Shown here: in pieces, positions 1-7,660 of the stretch
Layout of the letters: each line of letters begins with the position of its first letter
How positions within the stretch are numbered: the stretch's first letter is position 1
Origin: Oscillospiraceae bacterium
GTDB taxonomy: Bacteria > Bacillota > Clostridia > Oscillospirales > Oscillospiraceae
DNA: 16,240 nucleotides
Direction: 5' to 3'
Assembly (NCBI GenBank): GCA_017557265.1
Contig: JAFZAM010000136.1
Coordinates: 1 to 16,240, forward strand
The notes under the pieces: generated by a model
Told to the model about the DNA's origin: nothing
What the model saw: the letters and a program-made list of their open reading frames with translations, nothing else
Database searches by the model: none
Program-made: the position numbers and the translations under genes

Positions 1-89
1 GGCGGGGCCTTTCCCGCGCCCGACGCAGCGAGGGTCACAAGGAGCGCCGCCGCGCACGCTCCCGCTCCGAGCATCCTTCTGTCGATCAT
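1..89 (-). CDS. N-terminus of an exported protein (partial, signal peptide only)
   Basis: Reading the minus strand from an ATG at 89-87 gives about 29 residues that run off the left edge. The sequence starts MIDRRML, continues as an Ala/Leu-rich stretch (GAGACAAALLVTLAAS) and reaches GAGKAP. This is a basic n-region, a hydrophobic h-region and a small-residue cleavage zone, typical of a Sec signal peptide. No lipobox cysteine is visible before the edge; the one Cys lies inside the hydrophobic core. A GGAG-like ribosome site precedes the start on the minus strand. The mature protein is outside the window, so its function cannot be named. The gene diverges from the penicillin-binding protein gene at 227. 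Confidence 0.55.
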   Translation of the reverse strand, partial: MIDRRMLGAGACAAALLVTLAASGAGKAP

Positions 90-175
90 GGTATCGTCTC
101 CGTCCCGTTTTTTGTCTTTATTATTGACGGACGGAAGAAAATTCATACCCTTGTGACATATGATTTGACAGACCG

Positions 176-184
176 TGATATAAT
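176..184 (+). promoter_or_regulatory. Extended -10 promoter for the class A PBP gene
   Basis: TGATATAAT is a perfect TATAAT (179-184) with a TG one base upstream, the extended -10 form. No good -35 lies 16-18 bp upstream. The TTGACA at 165-170 is only 8 bp away, too close to pair with it. A start near 191 would give a leader of about 35 nt ending in AAAGGAGG (213-220). Confidence 0.5.
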
Positions 185-226
185 TTTTTTAACGCGACCG
201 AAACCCCCTGCGAAAGGAGGGCGAAA

Positions 227-2986
227 ATGAAGCCGAAAACCAAGAAAGCGCTCAATACGGCCGTGAAGGTCACCGAGACGGGATTTCGCGGCGTAGCCGG
301 GCTGCTGCTTCTGGCGCTGCGGGCCATAGCGACCGTGCTGCTCATAGCGATAACGACGGGCGTGCTCTTCGCCTGCATTTTCGCCGTCTACGTCAAGACG
401 ACCCTCTACAAGGAGCTTGACGTCGACCTCAACGAATTCACGCTCAACCAGTCGAGCACGATACTCGCCTACGACAGCCGCACCAACGACTATACCGTCC
501 TCGCGACGCTCTACTCCGACGAGAACCGCGTCTGGGTCGATTATAAGGACATCCCCGAATACGCCGAGCACGCCGCCGTCGCCATAGAGGACAAGCGCTT
601 TTACAAGCATCAGGGCGTCGACTGGTACCGCACGGCGGGCGCCATGGCGACGATGTTCCTGCAGATGAAAAGCACGTTCGGCGGCTCGACGATAACCCAG
701 CAGCTCATAAAGAACGTCACGCAGTACGACGAGGCGACCGTCAAGCGCAAGCTCGTCGAGATATTCCGTGCGCTCGACTTCGAAAAGCATTACAGCAAGT
801 CCGAGATAATGGAGAATTATCTCAACACCGTCAACTTCGGCGGCGACGTCTACGGCATAGGAGCGGCCGCCAAGCACTACTTCGCCAAGGACGTCTCCGA
901 GCTCACGCTCGCCGAGTGCGCGAGCATCATAGGCATCACGAACAACCCCTCGCTCTATAATCCCTATATCAGCACCGACACGCGCGCGAACAACCGCAAG
1001 CGCCAGCTGCTCATCCTCGACGAGATGCTCGATCAGGGCTACATCACCGAGGAGGAGTATGACGAGGCCGTCTCCCAGCAGATGGTCTTCAAGCGCGGCG
1101 ACGCGACCTCCTCGACCGGTCTCGAGCCATACAGCTGGTTCGTCGAGGCCGTCATCGACGACGTGACCGAGGACCTGATGCGCGAAAAGAGCATCTCCGA
1201 GCAGGCGGCGAGCCGCCTCCTCTTCAGCGCCGGCTATCATATCTACACGACGATGGACCCGACCATCCAGGATATAGTCGACGAAGTGTATTCCGACCGG
1301 AGCAACATCCCCTCCGGCTATAAGCAGAGCGAGACGCAGGAGCTAAACAGCGCCATCGTCATCGTCGACCCGCACACGGGCGACCTCGTCGCCCTCGCGG
1401 GCAGCATGGGTGAGAAGACGGACAGCCTCGTCTTCAACTACGCGACCGACATGCTCCGCTCTCCCGGCTCGACCGTCAAGCCGCTGGCCTCCTACGGACC
1501 CGCCATCGAGCTCGGCTACGTCATGCCGTATACGACCTTCAACGACGGCAAGGACGTCAAGCTCTCGGGCACGAGCTGGTACCCGAACAACGACAACTAC
1601 TCCTATTCCGGTCTCGTGACGCTGCGCTACGCGCTGCAGCGCTCGATAAACACCGTCGCGGCGCAGCTTGTCGACATGGTCACGCCCGAGGTCAGCTACA
1701 AGTTCCTGACCGAGCATTTCGGCATATCGAGCCTCGACCCCGTCAACGACGTTGCCTACGCGCCGATGGCGCTGGGGCAGTTTACGTACGGCGTCTCCCC
1801 GCGCGAGCTCGCCGACGCCTACACCGCCTACGCTAACGGCGGCGTATACAACTCTTCGCGCACGTATTCGCACATCACCGACGCCGAGGACAACCTCGTT
1901 TACGAGAACGTCCCGACCTCCATCGCCGCCGTCTCGGAGACGACCGCCTACTATATAACCGACCTGATGACGAACGTCGTCAACGCGGGCACCGGCTATC
2001 AGGCGAGGCTCTCCAATATGCCCGTCGCGGGCAAGACGGGCGCCTCCTCCAACTGGTGCGACCGCTGGTTCGTCGGCTACACGCCCTACTACGTCGGCGT
2101 GGTCTGGAGCGGCTACAACATGCCCGAGTACATGGGCAGCTCCAATCCCTCGACGGGCCTGTGGAAGCAGGTCATGGAGCGCGTCCACGAGGGTCTGGAG
2201 ACAAAGGAATTCCCCGTCCCCGACGACATGGTCTGGACTACGGTCTGCATCGACTCCGGCATGCTCGCGACCGACGCCTGCAAGCACGAGATACGCGGCG
2301 ATCATACGATGACCCTGCGCATGAAGCGCAGCGAGGTGCCCCGCAGCCGCTGCGACTGCCACGTCCTCGTCGAGATTTGCGGCGAGTCCCACTGCATCCC
2401 CTGCGACGACTGCCCGAAGGACGGCATCGTCAGAGCAGGCTTCCTCAAGCTCGACGACATCGACTATCCCGTCCTGACGCCGGAGTTCCTCGACAGCGAC
2501 AAGAAGCCCGTCGTCTTTATCGAGTCCGAGCTCGAGGTCTGCCCGATCCACAACATCGACCCCGTCTCCGGCTGGTATATAGACCCGAAGTACGGCATGC
2601 TGATATGCCCCGAAAACGGCTACTACTACAGCATGGGCAGCATGCAGATATTCAATCCGCTCAACGGCTGGGAGATAGAGCCGCACACCGGGCTGCAGAT
2701 AAATCCCGAAAACGGCAAGTACTACGACATGGACGGCAAGGAGTACACCGGCGAGGTCGAGCTATGGGGGCCCGTCATCCTGCCGCTGCCGCCCGGCTTC
2801 GTCGTCAAGCAGTACGACAAGCCGCCCGAGCCGACGGACGAACCCGTGCCGACCGACGAGCCGGCTCCCACGGACGATCCCTCGCCGCCGGAGCCCACCG
2901 ACGCCATACCGCAGCCCGAGGACGACCCGAACTACGTCCCGCCCGAGGTCACCCCTACCCCGGATATATACGTCCCCGAGGACTGA
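227..2986 (+). CDS. Class A penicillin-binding protein (GT51 glycosyltransferase + transpeptidase)
   Basis: Bifunctional peptidoglycan synthase of 919 residues. It polymerises lipid II into glycan strands and cross-links the stem peptides on the outer face of the membrane. A cytoplasmic basic N-terminus is followed by one membrane segment (about 24-56). GT51 motifs follow in order: AIEDKRFYKHQG (119-130, catalytic Glu121), FGGSTITQQ (151-159), KRKLVEIFRA (173-182, second Glu178) and SEIMENYLN (192-200). The transpeptidase has GSTVK (414-418, Ser415/Lys418), SIN (473-475) and KTG (603-605). After it come a Cys-rich stretch (674-729), two Trp repeats (about 778-803 and 810-835) and a Pro/Thr/Asp tail (867-910). 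The ATG at 227 sits 6 nt after AAAGGAGG. The gene appears monocistronic, closed by the terminator at 3007-3042. The family call is firm; the exact PBP paralogue is not. Confidence 0.97.
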   Translation: MKPKTKKALNTAVKVTETGFRGVAGLLLLALRAIATVLLIAITTGVLFACIFAVYVKTTLYKELDVDLNEFTLNQSSTILAYDSRTNDYTVLATLYSDENRVWVDYKDIPEYAEHAAVAIEDKRFYKHQGVDWYRTAGAMATMFLQMKSTFGGSTITQQLIKNVTQYDEATVKRKLVEIFRALDFEKHYSKSEIMENYLNTVNFGGDVYGIGAAAKHYFAKDVSELTLAECASIIGITNNPSLYNPYISTDTRANNRKRQLLILDEMLDQGYITEEEYDEAVSQQMVFKRGDATSSTGLEPYSWFVEAVIDDVTEDLMREKSISEQAASRLLFSAGYHIYTTMDPTIQDIVDEVYSDRSNIPSGYKQSETQELNSAIVIVDPHTGDLVALAGSMGEKTDSLVFNYATDMLRSPGSTVKPLASYGPAIELGYVMPYTTFNDGKDVKLSGTSWYPNNDNYSYSGLVTLRYALQRSINTVAAQLVDMVTPEVSYKFLTEHFGISSLDPVNDVAYAPMALGQFTYGVSPRELADAYTAYANGGVYNSSRTYSHITDAEDNLVYENVPTSIAAVSETTAYYITDLMTNVVNAGTGYQARLSNMPVAGKTGASSNWCDRWFVGYTPYYVGVVWSGYNMPEYMGSSNPSTGLWKQVMERVHEGLETKEFPVPDDMVWTTVCIDSGMLATDACKHEIRGDHTMTLRMKRSEVPRSRCDCHVLVEICGESHCIPCDDCPKDGIVRAGFLKLDDIDYPVLTPEFLDSDKKPVVFIESELEVCPIHNIDPVSGWYIDPKYGMLICPENGYYYSMGSMQIFNPLNGWEIEPHTGLQINPENGKYYDMDGKEYTGEVELWGPVILPLPPGFVVKQYDKPPEPTDEPVPTDEPAPTDDPSPPEPTDAIPQPEDDPNYVPPEVTPTPDIYVPED

Positions 2987-3006
2987 CGCGATACCGATGA
3001 TAATGG

Positions 3007-3042
3007 CCCGTCCGCACGATACGATGCGGACGGGTCTTTTTT
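3007..3042 (+). terminator. Intrinsic terminator after the PBP gene
   Basis: A perfect 10-bp stem, CCCGTCCGCA (3007-3016) with TGCGGACGGG (3025-3034), has an 8-nt loop and is followed by TCTTTTTT. It lies 20 nt past the PBP stop codon. Confidence 0.92.
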
Positions 3043-3069
3043 CGACGGCTTTCGCCGGAGTATTACAAA

Positions 3070-3137
3070 TATGAACAAACTGTTGCCAAACGCGGCAAAA
3101 AGGATTAGAATACGAGAAGTATGAACGGCGTATGAAC
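3070..3137 (+). repeat. Three TATGAAC direct repeats around the promoter
   Basis: TATGAAC occurs at 3070-3076, 3120-3126 and 3131-3137. The first and third copies extend to TATGAACAAA. The second and third are 11 bp apart (about one helical turn) and lie just past the predicted transcription start; the first lies just upstream of the -35. The spacing suggests protein-binding sites, but no known regulator is recognised. Confidence 0.4.
3083..3111 (+). promoter_or_regulatory. Sigma-A promoter for the acyltransferase-like/ligase operon
   Basis: TTGCCA (3083-3088) and TAGAAT (3106-3111) are separated by exactly 17 bp, each one or two bases from consensus. Transcription would start near 3118, about 50 nt before the ATG at 3169. 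TTGCC and GGCAA (3083-3087 and 3094-3098) form a dyad over the -35, and TATGAAC repeats flank the promoter, so it may be regulated. Confidence 0.75.
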
Positions 3138-3168
3138 AAATCCGTTTGCAAAAAAGGAGAGATCCGAC

Positions 3169-4038
3169 ATGGCAGACGTCAAGCGCAGACGCGGCGACCG
3201 CAGGGACGGGGTACTTCTCCGCGACATCGACTCCCTGCACTATATCACCCCGTACCTCTACCCCAACCGCGCCGACAACGAGGCGTTCATCAGCGAGCGC
3301 ATCGACCTCACGGCGGTAAACGCCTACCTCGAGAGGAAGGCCGCCGAGACCGGCGAGAAGTGGACTCTGTTCCACGTCATCCTCGCGGCCGTCATGAAGA
3401 CGATGCAGCTGCGGCCGCACCTGAACAGATTCATCCAGGGCAAGCGGCTCTATCAGAGAAACGAGTTCACGGCCGCCTTCGTCGTCAAGAAGACCTTCGA
3501 CGACGAGTCGCACGAGGCGCTCGCGTATCTGAAGTTCCATCCCGAGGACACGATAGACGACGTCCACGCGCGCCTTATGAAGGAGATAACGACCCGCCGC
3601 GGCGAGGAGCTCGACAACTCCACCTCCGCGATGGATATGATGATGCGCATGCCGCGCTTTCTCTGCTCGTTCCTGATGGCGCTCTTCCGCAAGCTCGACT
3701 ACTACGGGAAGGTGCCCAAGTCCCTCGTCGCGAGCGACCCCTACTACGCTAGCGCGATGTTTTCAAACCTCGGCTCGATCAAGCTCCGCTCCGGCTACCA
3801 CCATCTGACCAACTGGGGCACGAACTCCCTGTTCGTCATAATCGGCGAGAAAAAGACCGTCCCCATCTTCGCCCCGGACGGCTCCTACGAGATGAAAGAG
3901 GTCGTCGACATCGGCATCACCGTCGACGAGCGCATAGCCGACGGGTATTACTACGCCAAGTCCGTCGCCCTCGTTAAAAAGCTTTTGAGCGATCCCGAGC
4001 TGCTCGAGCAGCCCGCTTCCCAGGAGGTAGAGATATGA
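3169..4038 (+). CDS. 2-oxoacid dehydrogenase E2 / CAT-fold acyltransferase-like protein, no lipoyl domain
   Basis: This 289-residue protein resembles only the C-terminal catalytic domain of dihydrolipoamide acyltransferases (chloramphenicol acetyltransferase fold). It has no lipoyl or E1/E3-binding domain. Visible matches are FHVILAAVMK (68-77), the strand region MFSNLGSIKLRSG (197-209) and a C-terminal VDERIADGYYYAKSV followed by LLSDPELLE (272-280), which align with the E2 pattern DHRVxDGA...LLEDP. The key difference is DERIADG (253-259): the usual catalytic His is Glu254, while the structural Asp258-Gly259 remain. GGAG at 3156-3159 sets the ATG at 3169. The stop overlaps the next gene's start (ATGA, 4035-4038), so it is translationally coupled to an acyl-CoA synthetase. 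I infer an acyl-CoA-dependent transferase or a binding protein of unknown acceptor. It is unlikely to be a true pyruvate dehydrogenase subunit, since no E1 or E3 gene is nearby. Confidence 0.75.
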   Translation: MADVKRRRGDRRDGVLLRDIDSLHYITPYLYPNRADNEAFISERIDLTAVNAYLERKAAETGEKWTLFHVILAAVMKTMQLRPHLNRFIQGKRLYQRNEFTAAFVVKKTFDDESHEALAYLKFHPEDTIDDVHARLMKEITTRRGEELDNSTSAMDMMMRMPRFLCSFLMALFRKLDYYGKVPKSLVASDPYYASAMFSNLGSIKLRSGYHHLTNWGTNSLFVIIGEKKTVPIFAPDGSYEMKEVVDIGITVDERIADGYYYAKSVALVKKLLSDPELLEQPASQEVEI

Positions 4039-5762
4039 CCGAAACGAAGACCCCGTGGCTGAAAAACTACGGCGACGTGCCCTTCCATCTTGAATACAAT
4101 CAGGGCTCGATGTTCGACGCCGTCAGGGAGACGGCCGCAAAGTACCCCGACAACATAGCCTACGACTTCATGGGCAAGTCCACGACCTACAAGAAGTTCG
4201 TCTCGCAGGTCGAGCTCTGCGCGCGGGCTCTCAAGTCCATAGGCGTGCGCGAGGGCGACCGCATCACGATAGCGATGCCGAACTGCCCGCAGGCCGTCCA
4301 GATGTTCTATGCGATAAACCTCGTCGGCGCGATAGCCAACATGGTCCATCCGCTCTCGAGCGAGAACGAGATAGAGTTCTTCATCAAGGAGTCGCAGAGC
4401 CTCTACGTCATCACGCTCGACCAGTTCTACGGCAAGTTCGAGGCCATACGCAAGAACGTCAACGTCGCGAACATCATCATCGCGAGCATCCGCGACGCGC
4501 TCTCCACCCCCGTCAAGGCGGGGTACATGCTCGTCGAGGGCCGCAAGATAGCGCCCATACCCAAGGACGCTCCCGTCATCCGCTGGAAGGAGTTCCTGCG
4601 CCGCGGCAGCACCTACCACTGGACCTACGAGGTCGACAAGAACGGACCCGATCCCGCCGTCATCCTCTATTCCGGCGGTACGACCGGCACGACGAAGGGC
4701 ATACTGCTCACGAACCTGAACTTCAACGCCCTCTCGGCCCAGATAGTCACGACCAACCCGATGTTCCGCCCGGGCGACAAGATGCTCGCCGTCATGCCGA
4801 TATTCCACGGCTTCGGCCTCGGCGTCTGCATCCATTCGATGCTCGCCGTCGGCGGACGCTGCATCCTCGTCCCGCGCTTTACCGCGACGAGCTACGCAAA
4901 GCTCATCGTCAAGTACCGCTGCAACTTCATCGCCGGCGTCCCGACGCTTTACGAAGCTCTGCTGCGCCTGCCGAGCATGGACAAGGCGGACCTCTCCTGC
5001 CTCAAGGGCGTCTTCTCCGGCGGCGACTCGCTTTCCGTCGAGCTCAAAAAGCGCTTCGACAAGTTCCTCTACGACCACCACGCGACCATTCAGGTCCGCG
5101 AGGGCTACGGCACGACCGAGTGCGTCACGGCGAGCTGCCTTACGCCGACCCACGTCCAGAAGGAGGGCTCCATCGGCCAGCCCTTCCCCGACACCTACTA
5201 CAAGATCGTCAAGGTCGGAACGACCGAGGAGCAGCCCTACGGCGAAGAGGGCGAGATCTGCATCTCCGGCCCGACCGTCATGGTCGAGTACATAAACCAC
5301 CCGGAGGAGACGGCGAACACGCTGAAGGTCCACGACGACGGGCGCACGTGGCTGCATACGGGCGACCTCGGCATCATGGACGACGAGGGCTTCATCTACT
5401 TCCGCCAGCGCATCAAGCGCATGATCGTCACCAGCGGCTACAACGTCTATCCCTCGCAGCTCGAGAACATCCTCGATGCGCACGAATTCGTCCACATGAG
5501 CTGCGTCATCGGCATCCCCGATCCCTACAAGATGCAGAAGGTCAAGGCCTTCGTCATGCTAAAGCCCGGCTACTCCCCGAGCGAGGAGACGAAGGAGACG
5601 CTCCTCGCCTACTGCCGCAAGAACATCGCCAAGTACGCGATGCCCTACGACATTGAGTTCCGCGAGACGCTCCCGACGACGCTCGTCGGCAAGGTCGCCT
5701 ACCGCGAGCTCGAGGCCGAGGAGGAGGCCAAGCTCAAGGCCGAGGAAAAAGCCGAGGGCTGA
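4035..5762 (+). CDS. AMP-dependent acyl-CoA synthetase (ANL superfamily)
   Basis: A 575-residue adenylating enzyme that activates a carboxylic acid with ATP to acyl-AMP and then transfers it to CoA. ANL core motifs are all present: the P-loop YSGGTTGTTKG (212-222), PIFHGFGLG (255-263), GYGTTE (357-362), the ribose-binding Asp in HTGDLG (441-446), hinge RIKRMIVTSGYN (459-470) and the catalytic lysine in LVGKVAYREL (Lys553). Length and motif order fit medium/long-chain fatty acyl-CoA ligases, but the acid substrate cannot be read from the sequence. The start overlaps the upstream gene by 4 nt (ATGA), with AGGAGG at 4022-4027. The last 20 residues are a charged Glu/Lys/Ala tail. Pairing with an acyltransferase-like protein suggests that the product is passed to it. 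A bidirectional terminator follows directly. Confidence 0.93.
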   Translation: MTETKTPWLKNYGDVPFHLEYNQGSMFDAVRETAAKYPDNIAYDFMGKSTTYKKFVSQVELCARALKSIGVREGDRITIAMPNCPQAVQMFYAINLVGAIANMVHPLSSENEIEFFIKESQSLYVITLDQFYGKFEAIRKNVNVANIIIASIRDALSTPVKAGYMLVEGRKIAPIPKDAPVIRWKEFLRRGSTYHWTYEVDKNGPDPAVILYSGGTTGTTKGILLTNLNFNALSAQIVTTNPMFRPGDKMLAVMPIFHGFGLGVCIHSMLAVGGRCILVPRFTATSYAKLIVKYRCNFIAGVPTLYEALLRLPSMDKADLSCLKGVFSGGDSLSVELKKRFDKFLYDHHATIQVREGYGTTECVTASCLTPTHVQKEGSIGQPFPDTYYKIVKVGTTEEQPYGEEGEICISGPTVMVEYINHPEETANTLKVHDDGRTWLHTGDLGIMDDEGFIYFRQRIKRMIVTSGYNVYPSQLENILDAHEFVHMSCVIGIPDPYKMQKVKAFVMLKPGYSPSEETKETLLAYCRKNIAKYAMPYDIEFRETLPTTLVGKVAYRELEAEEEAKLKAEEKAEG

Positions 5763-5774
5763 AAACAGGATAAG

Positions 5775-5808
5775 AAAAGCCGGCAGGAATGTTTCCTGCC
5801 GGCTTTTT
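5775..5808. terminator. Bidirectional intrinsic terminator
   Basis: A perfect 15-bp inverted repeat, AAAAGCCGGCAGGAA (5775-5789) with its complement at 5793-5807, has a 3-nt loop and ends in a T run on either strand. It serves the ligase gene (plus) and the convergent MoaF-like gene ending at 5821 (minus). Confidence 0.93.
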
Positions 5809-5820
5809 GCGTCATGCGGT

Positions 5821-7545
5821 TCAGGGCTTGAGGGAGAAGTATTTCTTGATATTGAAGTTCCCGCAGGGGCGGGCGTAGGCGCCGAAGCTCCTGTAATGCA
5901 CGCCGTCCTTGCGGCCGACGCCGTAGAAGAAGCCGCAGTCGTGCATGGTCCTCGTATTGAAGACGAGCACGCCGAGGCTGCCGCCGCAGCCCTCCTCGAC
6001 CCAGCTGAACATGTAGGTATCGTCGCGCAGCTTGCCGTAGAGGCAGACGGAGCTCCACATCATGCCGCCGTCGCCGTTGGGGAGGAATATCGTCCACGAA
6101 TAGGAGTTCGGGCTGGAATAGACGTGGATGGAGCTCATGGAGTCGCTGTAGTTCCAGGCGAAGGACTTGCCGACGAGCTCGTCGGTCGGATGATGGCGGA
6201 CGTACTTGGGCGGATTGTGGCCCTCGCCCTCGATGACTCCGAAGATCATCTTCTCATTGACCTCGTTGGCGGCGAACTCGTTGCCGAAATCGGCGTGCAG
6301 GCAGGTCGTGAGGTCGTTGGTGAAGTCGAGCGCGATGGAGTTAGAGGAGGCGGGGACCTCCCACTGGAGCAGGTGGCCGAAGAGAGCCATGTTCTCGGCG
6401 ACCTCGAAGCACTCGTAGGGCTCCTCGTGCCACTCGGCCTCGCCCTCGGCGCGGACCTTCAGGCGGCGGCCGTCGATGAACTCATACTCCCAGCAGGGGC
6501 CTTCGTCGTATCTGACGGTCAGCTTCTTGCCGGCGAGCATGTCGGAGAGCGGGAGCTTCTTGGAGCCCTCGCTGTTCGTGCCTCCCATGACGGAAGCCTT
6601 CGCGCCGAAGGGCTCGGTATGCTCCTTCGCGGCGGCTACGACCTCCTCCTCGGTCATGGGCGGGAAGAGGGACATCGGGCGGTAGACGGCGCGCCAGCCC
6701 TTTGCCTTGCCGTCGTTTGCCACGAGCGAGCCCGCGCGGACTATCTTCTCGCCGTAGTCGTTGAAGGGGGCGAACGAGGCGAGCTGGCCGGTTATCCTGC
6801 CCTCGGCCTCGAACATCTCATAGCGGAAGACGTCGTCCTCGTCGAAGCCGAGCCTGAAGCCGGCGGATTTGACGTTGAACACGTCGACGAGCTTGAGGGT
6901 CATCATGCCGTTGAACTCGGCCTCGACCTTCGCGTAGAGGAACATGTCCTCGCTGATCTTGATGTAGTCGGTCGGGGCGCAGTAGGTCATGCCCTGATAC
7001 TTCCCGTAGAGCAGGACGGTCGAGGAATACATGACCGCGGGATAGAATTCCAGCCACTCGCGGTCGGAGTCGTCCTTCCAGAAGAAGCCCTTGCCCTCGA
7101 AGCGGTTGGTCAGCGTATGGAGCTTCGCGGGGGCGCCCTTGCCCTCGTCTATATAGCCGAAATAGTACTCGCGCTGGACCTCGCGGGCCATCTTGACCTC
7201 GCCGGCGAAGAACGTGTCGTACACGGTCGCGAGGCCGCTCGCGAAGTCGACGGCGACGGCGAAGACGCGCAGCGTCCCGGGTATGGCGAAGGTGAAGAGC
7301 GTCACGCCGTGGAGGGTCTTGGCGGCGTACGCGCAGCGGACGGCGGGCGCGCCGTTTTCGCTGACGGAGAGCTCGCTCTTGTCGAAGAACTCAAAGTCGA
7401 GCGCGCAGTCGGACGAGGTCGAGATCTTGAACTTTTTTCCGGCCAGACAGCCGCACGTCGGGCTCTTGGAGGTCGGCGCCTTCGCGGCCGCGAGAGCCGC
7501 GCCTATCTGCTCGGGGGTGAGGTTGGTATACTCGATTCGATGCAT
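5821..7545 (-). CDS. Tandemly duplicated MoaF-like protein (calycin-type), function unknown
   Basis: A 574-residue protein without signal peptide or membrane segments, so probably cytoplasmic. It looks like two copies of a MoaF-type module (normally about 260 residues, N- and C-terminal beta-barrel halves). Copy 1 runs from an LTPEQI helix (9-14) through LAGKKF (34-39), YYFGYIDEGKGAP (127-139) and FEGKGFFW (149-156). Copy 2 repeats this order: MTEEEV (297-302), LAGKKL (337-342), MIFGVIEGEGHNP (433-445) and LVGKSFAW (457-464). The spacing between copies is about 290-308 residues. Copy 2 keeps more MoaF-like wording (GEAEWHEEPYECFEV, about 368-382, and NSYSWTIFLPNG). MoaF was named from molybdenum-cofactor loci, but its biochemical role is unclear, and no other Moco gene is visible here. 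AAAAGGAG lies upstream of the ATG. The gene appears monocistronic. Family call is from remembered sequence patterns, moderately sure. Confidence 0.7.
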   Translation of the reverse strand: MHRIEYTNLTPEQIGAALAAAKAPTSKSPTCGCLAGKKFKISTSSDCALDFEFFDKSELSVSENGAPAVRCAYAAKTLHGVTLFTFAIPGTLRVFAVAVDFASGLATVYDTFFAGEVKMAREVQREYYFGYIDEGKGAPAKLHTLTNRFEGKGFFWKDDSDREWLEFYPAVMYSSTVLLYGKYQGMTYCAPTDYIKISEDMFLYAKVEAEFNGMMTLKLVDVFNVKSAGFRLGFDEDDVFRYEMFEAEGRITGQLASFAPFNDYGEKIVRAGSLVANDGKAKGWRAVYRPMSLFPPMTEEEVVAAAKEHTEPFGAKASVMGGTNSEGSKKLPLSDMLAGKKLTVRYDEGPCWEYEFIDGRRLKVRAEGEAEWHEEPYECFEVAENMALFGHLLQWEVPASSNSIALDFTNDLTTCLHADFGNEFAANEVNEKMIFGVIEGEGHNPPKYVRHHPTDELVGKSFAWNYSDSMSSIHVYSSPNSYSWTIFLPNGDGGMMWSSVCLYGKLRDDTYMFSWVEEGCGGSLGVLVFNTRTMHDCGFFYGVGRKDGVHYRSFGAYARPCGNFNIKKYFSLKP

Positions 7546-7562
7546 GGCGTATCTCCTTTTCC

Positions 7563-7587
7563 GGGGCCCGCGGGCCCCCTTTTTTTC
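7563..7587. repeat. Perfect 16-bp GC palindrome with T run in the leader of the MoaF-like gene
   Basis: GGGGCCCGCGGGCCCC (7563-7578) is its own reverse complement and is followed on the plus strand by C then seven or more T. On the plus strand this is an intrinsic-terminator shape, yet no plus-strand gene ends here. On the minus strand it lies in the predicted 5' leader, just before the AAAAGGAG ribosome site, where it would fold at the start of the mRNA. Confidence 0.6.
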
Positions 7588-7596
7588 GTTTGTTAT

Positions 7597-7625
7597 ATTT
7601 TATCATATCCGCCGGACGAATTAAA
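7597..7625 (-). promoter_or_regulatory. Candidate promoter for the MoaF-like gene
   Basis: On the minus strand TTTAAT (7625-7620) and TAAAAT (7602-7597) are 17 bp apart, and a TG one base before the -10 makes it an extended -10. The -35 is weak (3 of 6). The predicted start near 7590 gives a leader of about 45 nt containing the GC palindrome. Confidence 0.4.
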
Positions 7626-7660
7626 GCGGCGCGCGGTTTTTTGTGCGTTTTTTTATCCGG

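Noticed and set aside
165..184. TTGACA and TATAAT as one promoter before the PBP gene
   Set aside because: The spacer is 8 bp, too short for sigma-A. The -10 is better read as an extended -10 without this -35.
3169..4038. Calling the gene a pyruvate or 2-oxoglutarate dehydrogenase E2 subunit
   Set aside because: There is no lipoyl or E1/E3-binding domain, the catalytic His is absent and no partner subunits are nearby.
3951..5495. A 514-codon minus-strand frame opposite the acyl-CoA synthetase
   Set aside because: Shadow of the ligase gene; the ligase frame has every ANL motif while this one has none.
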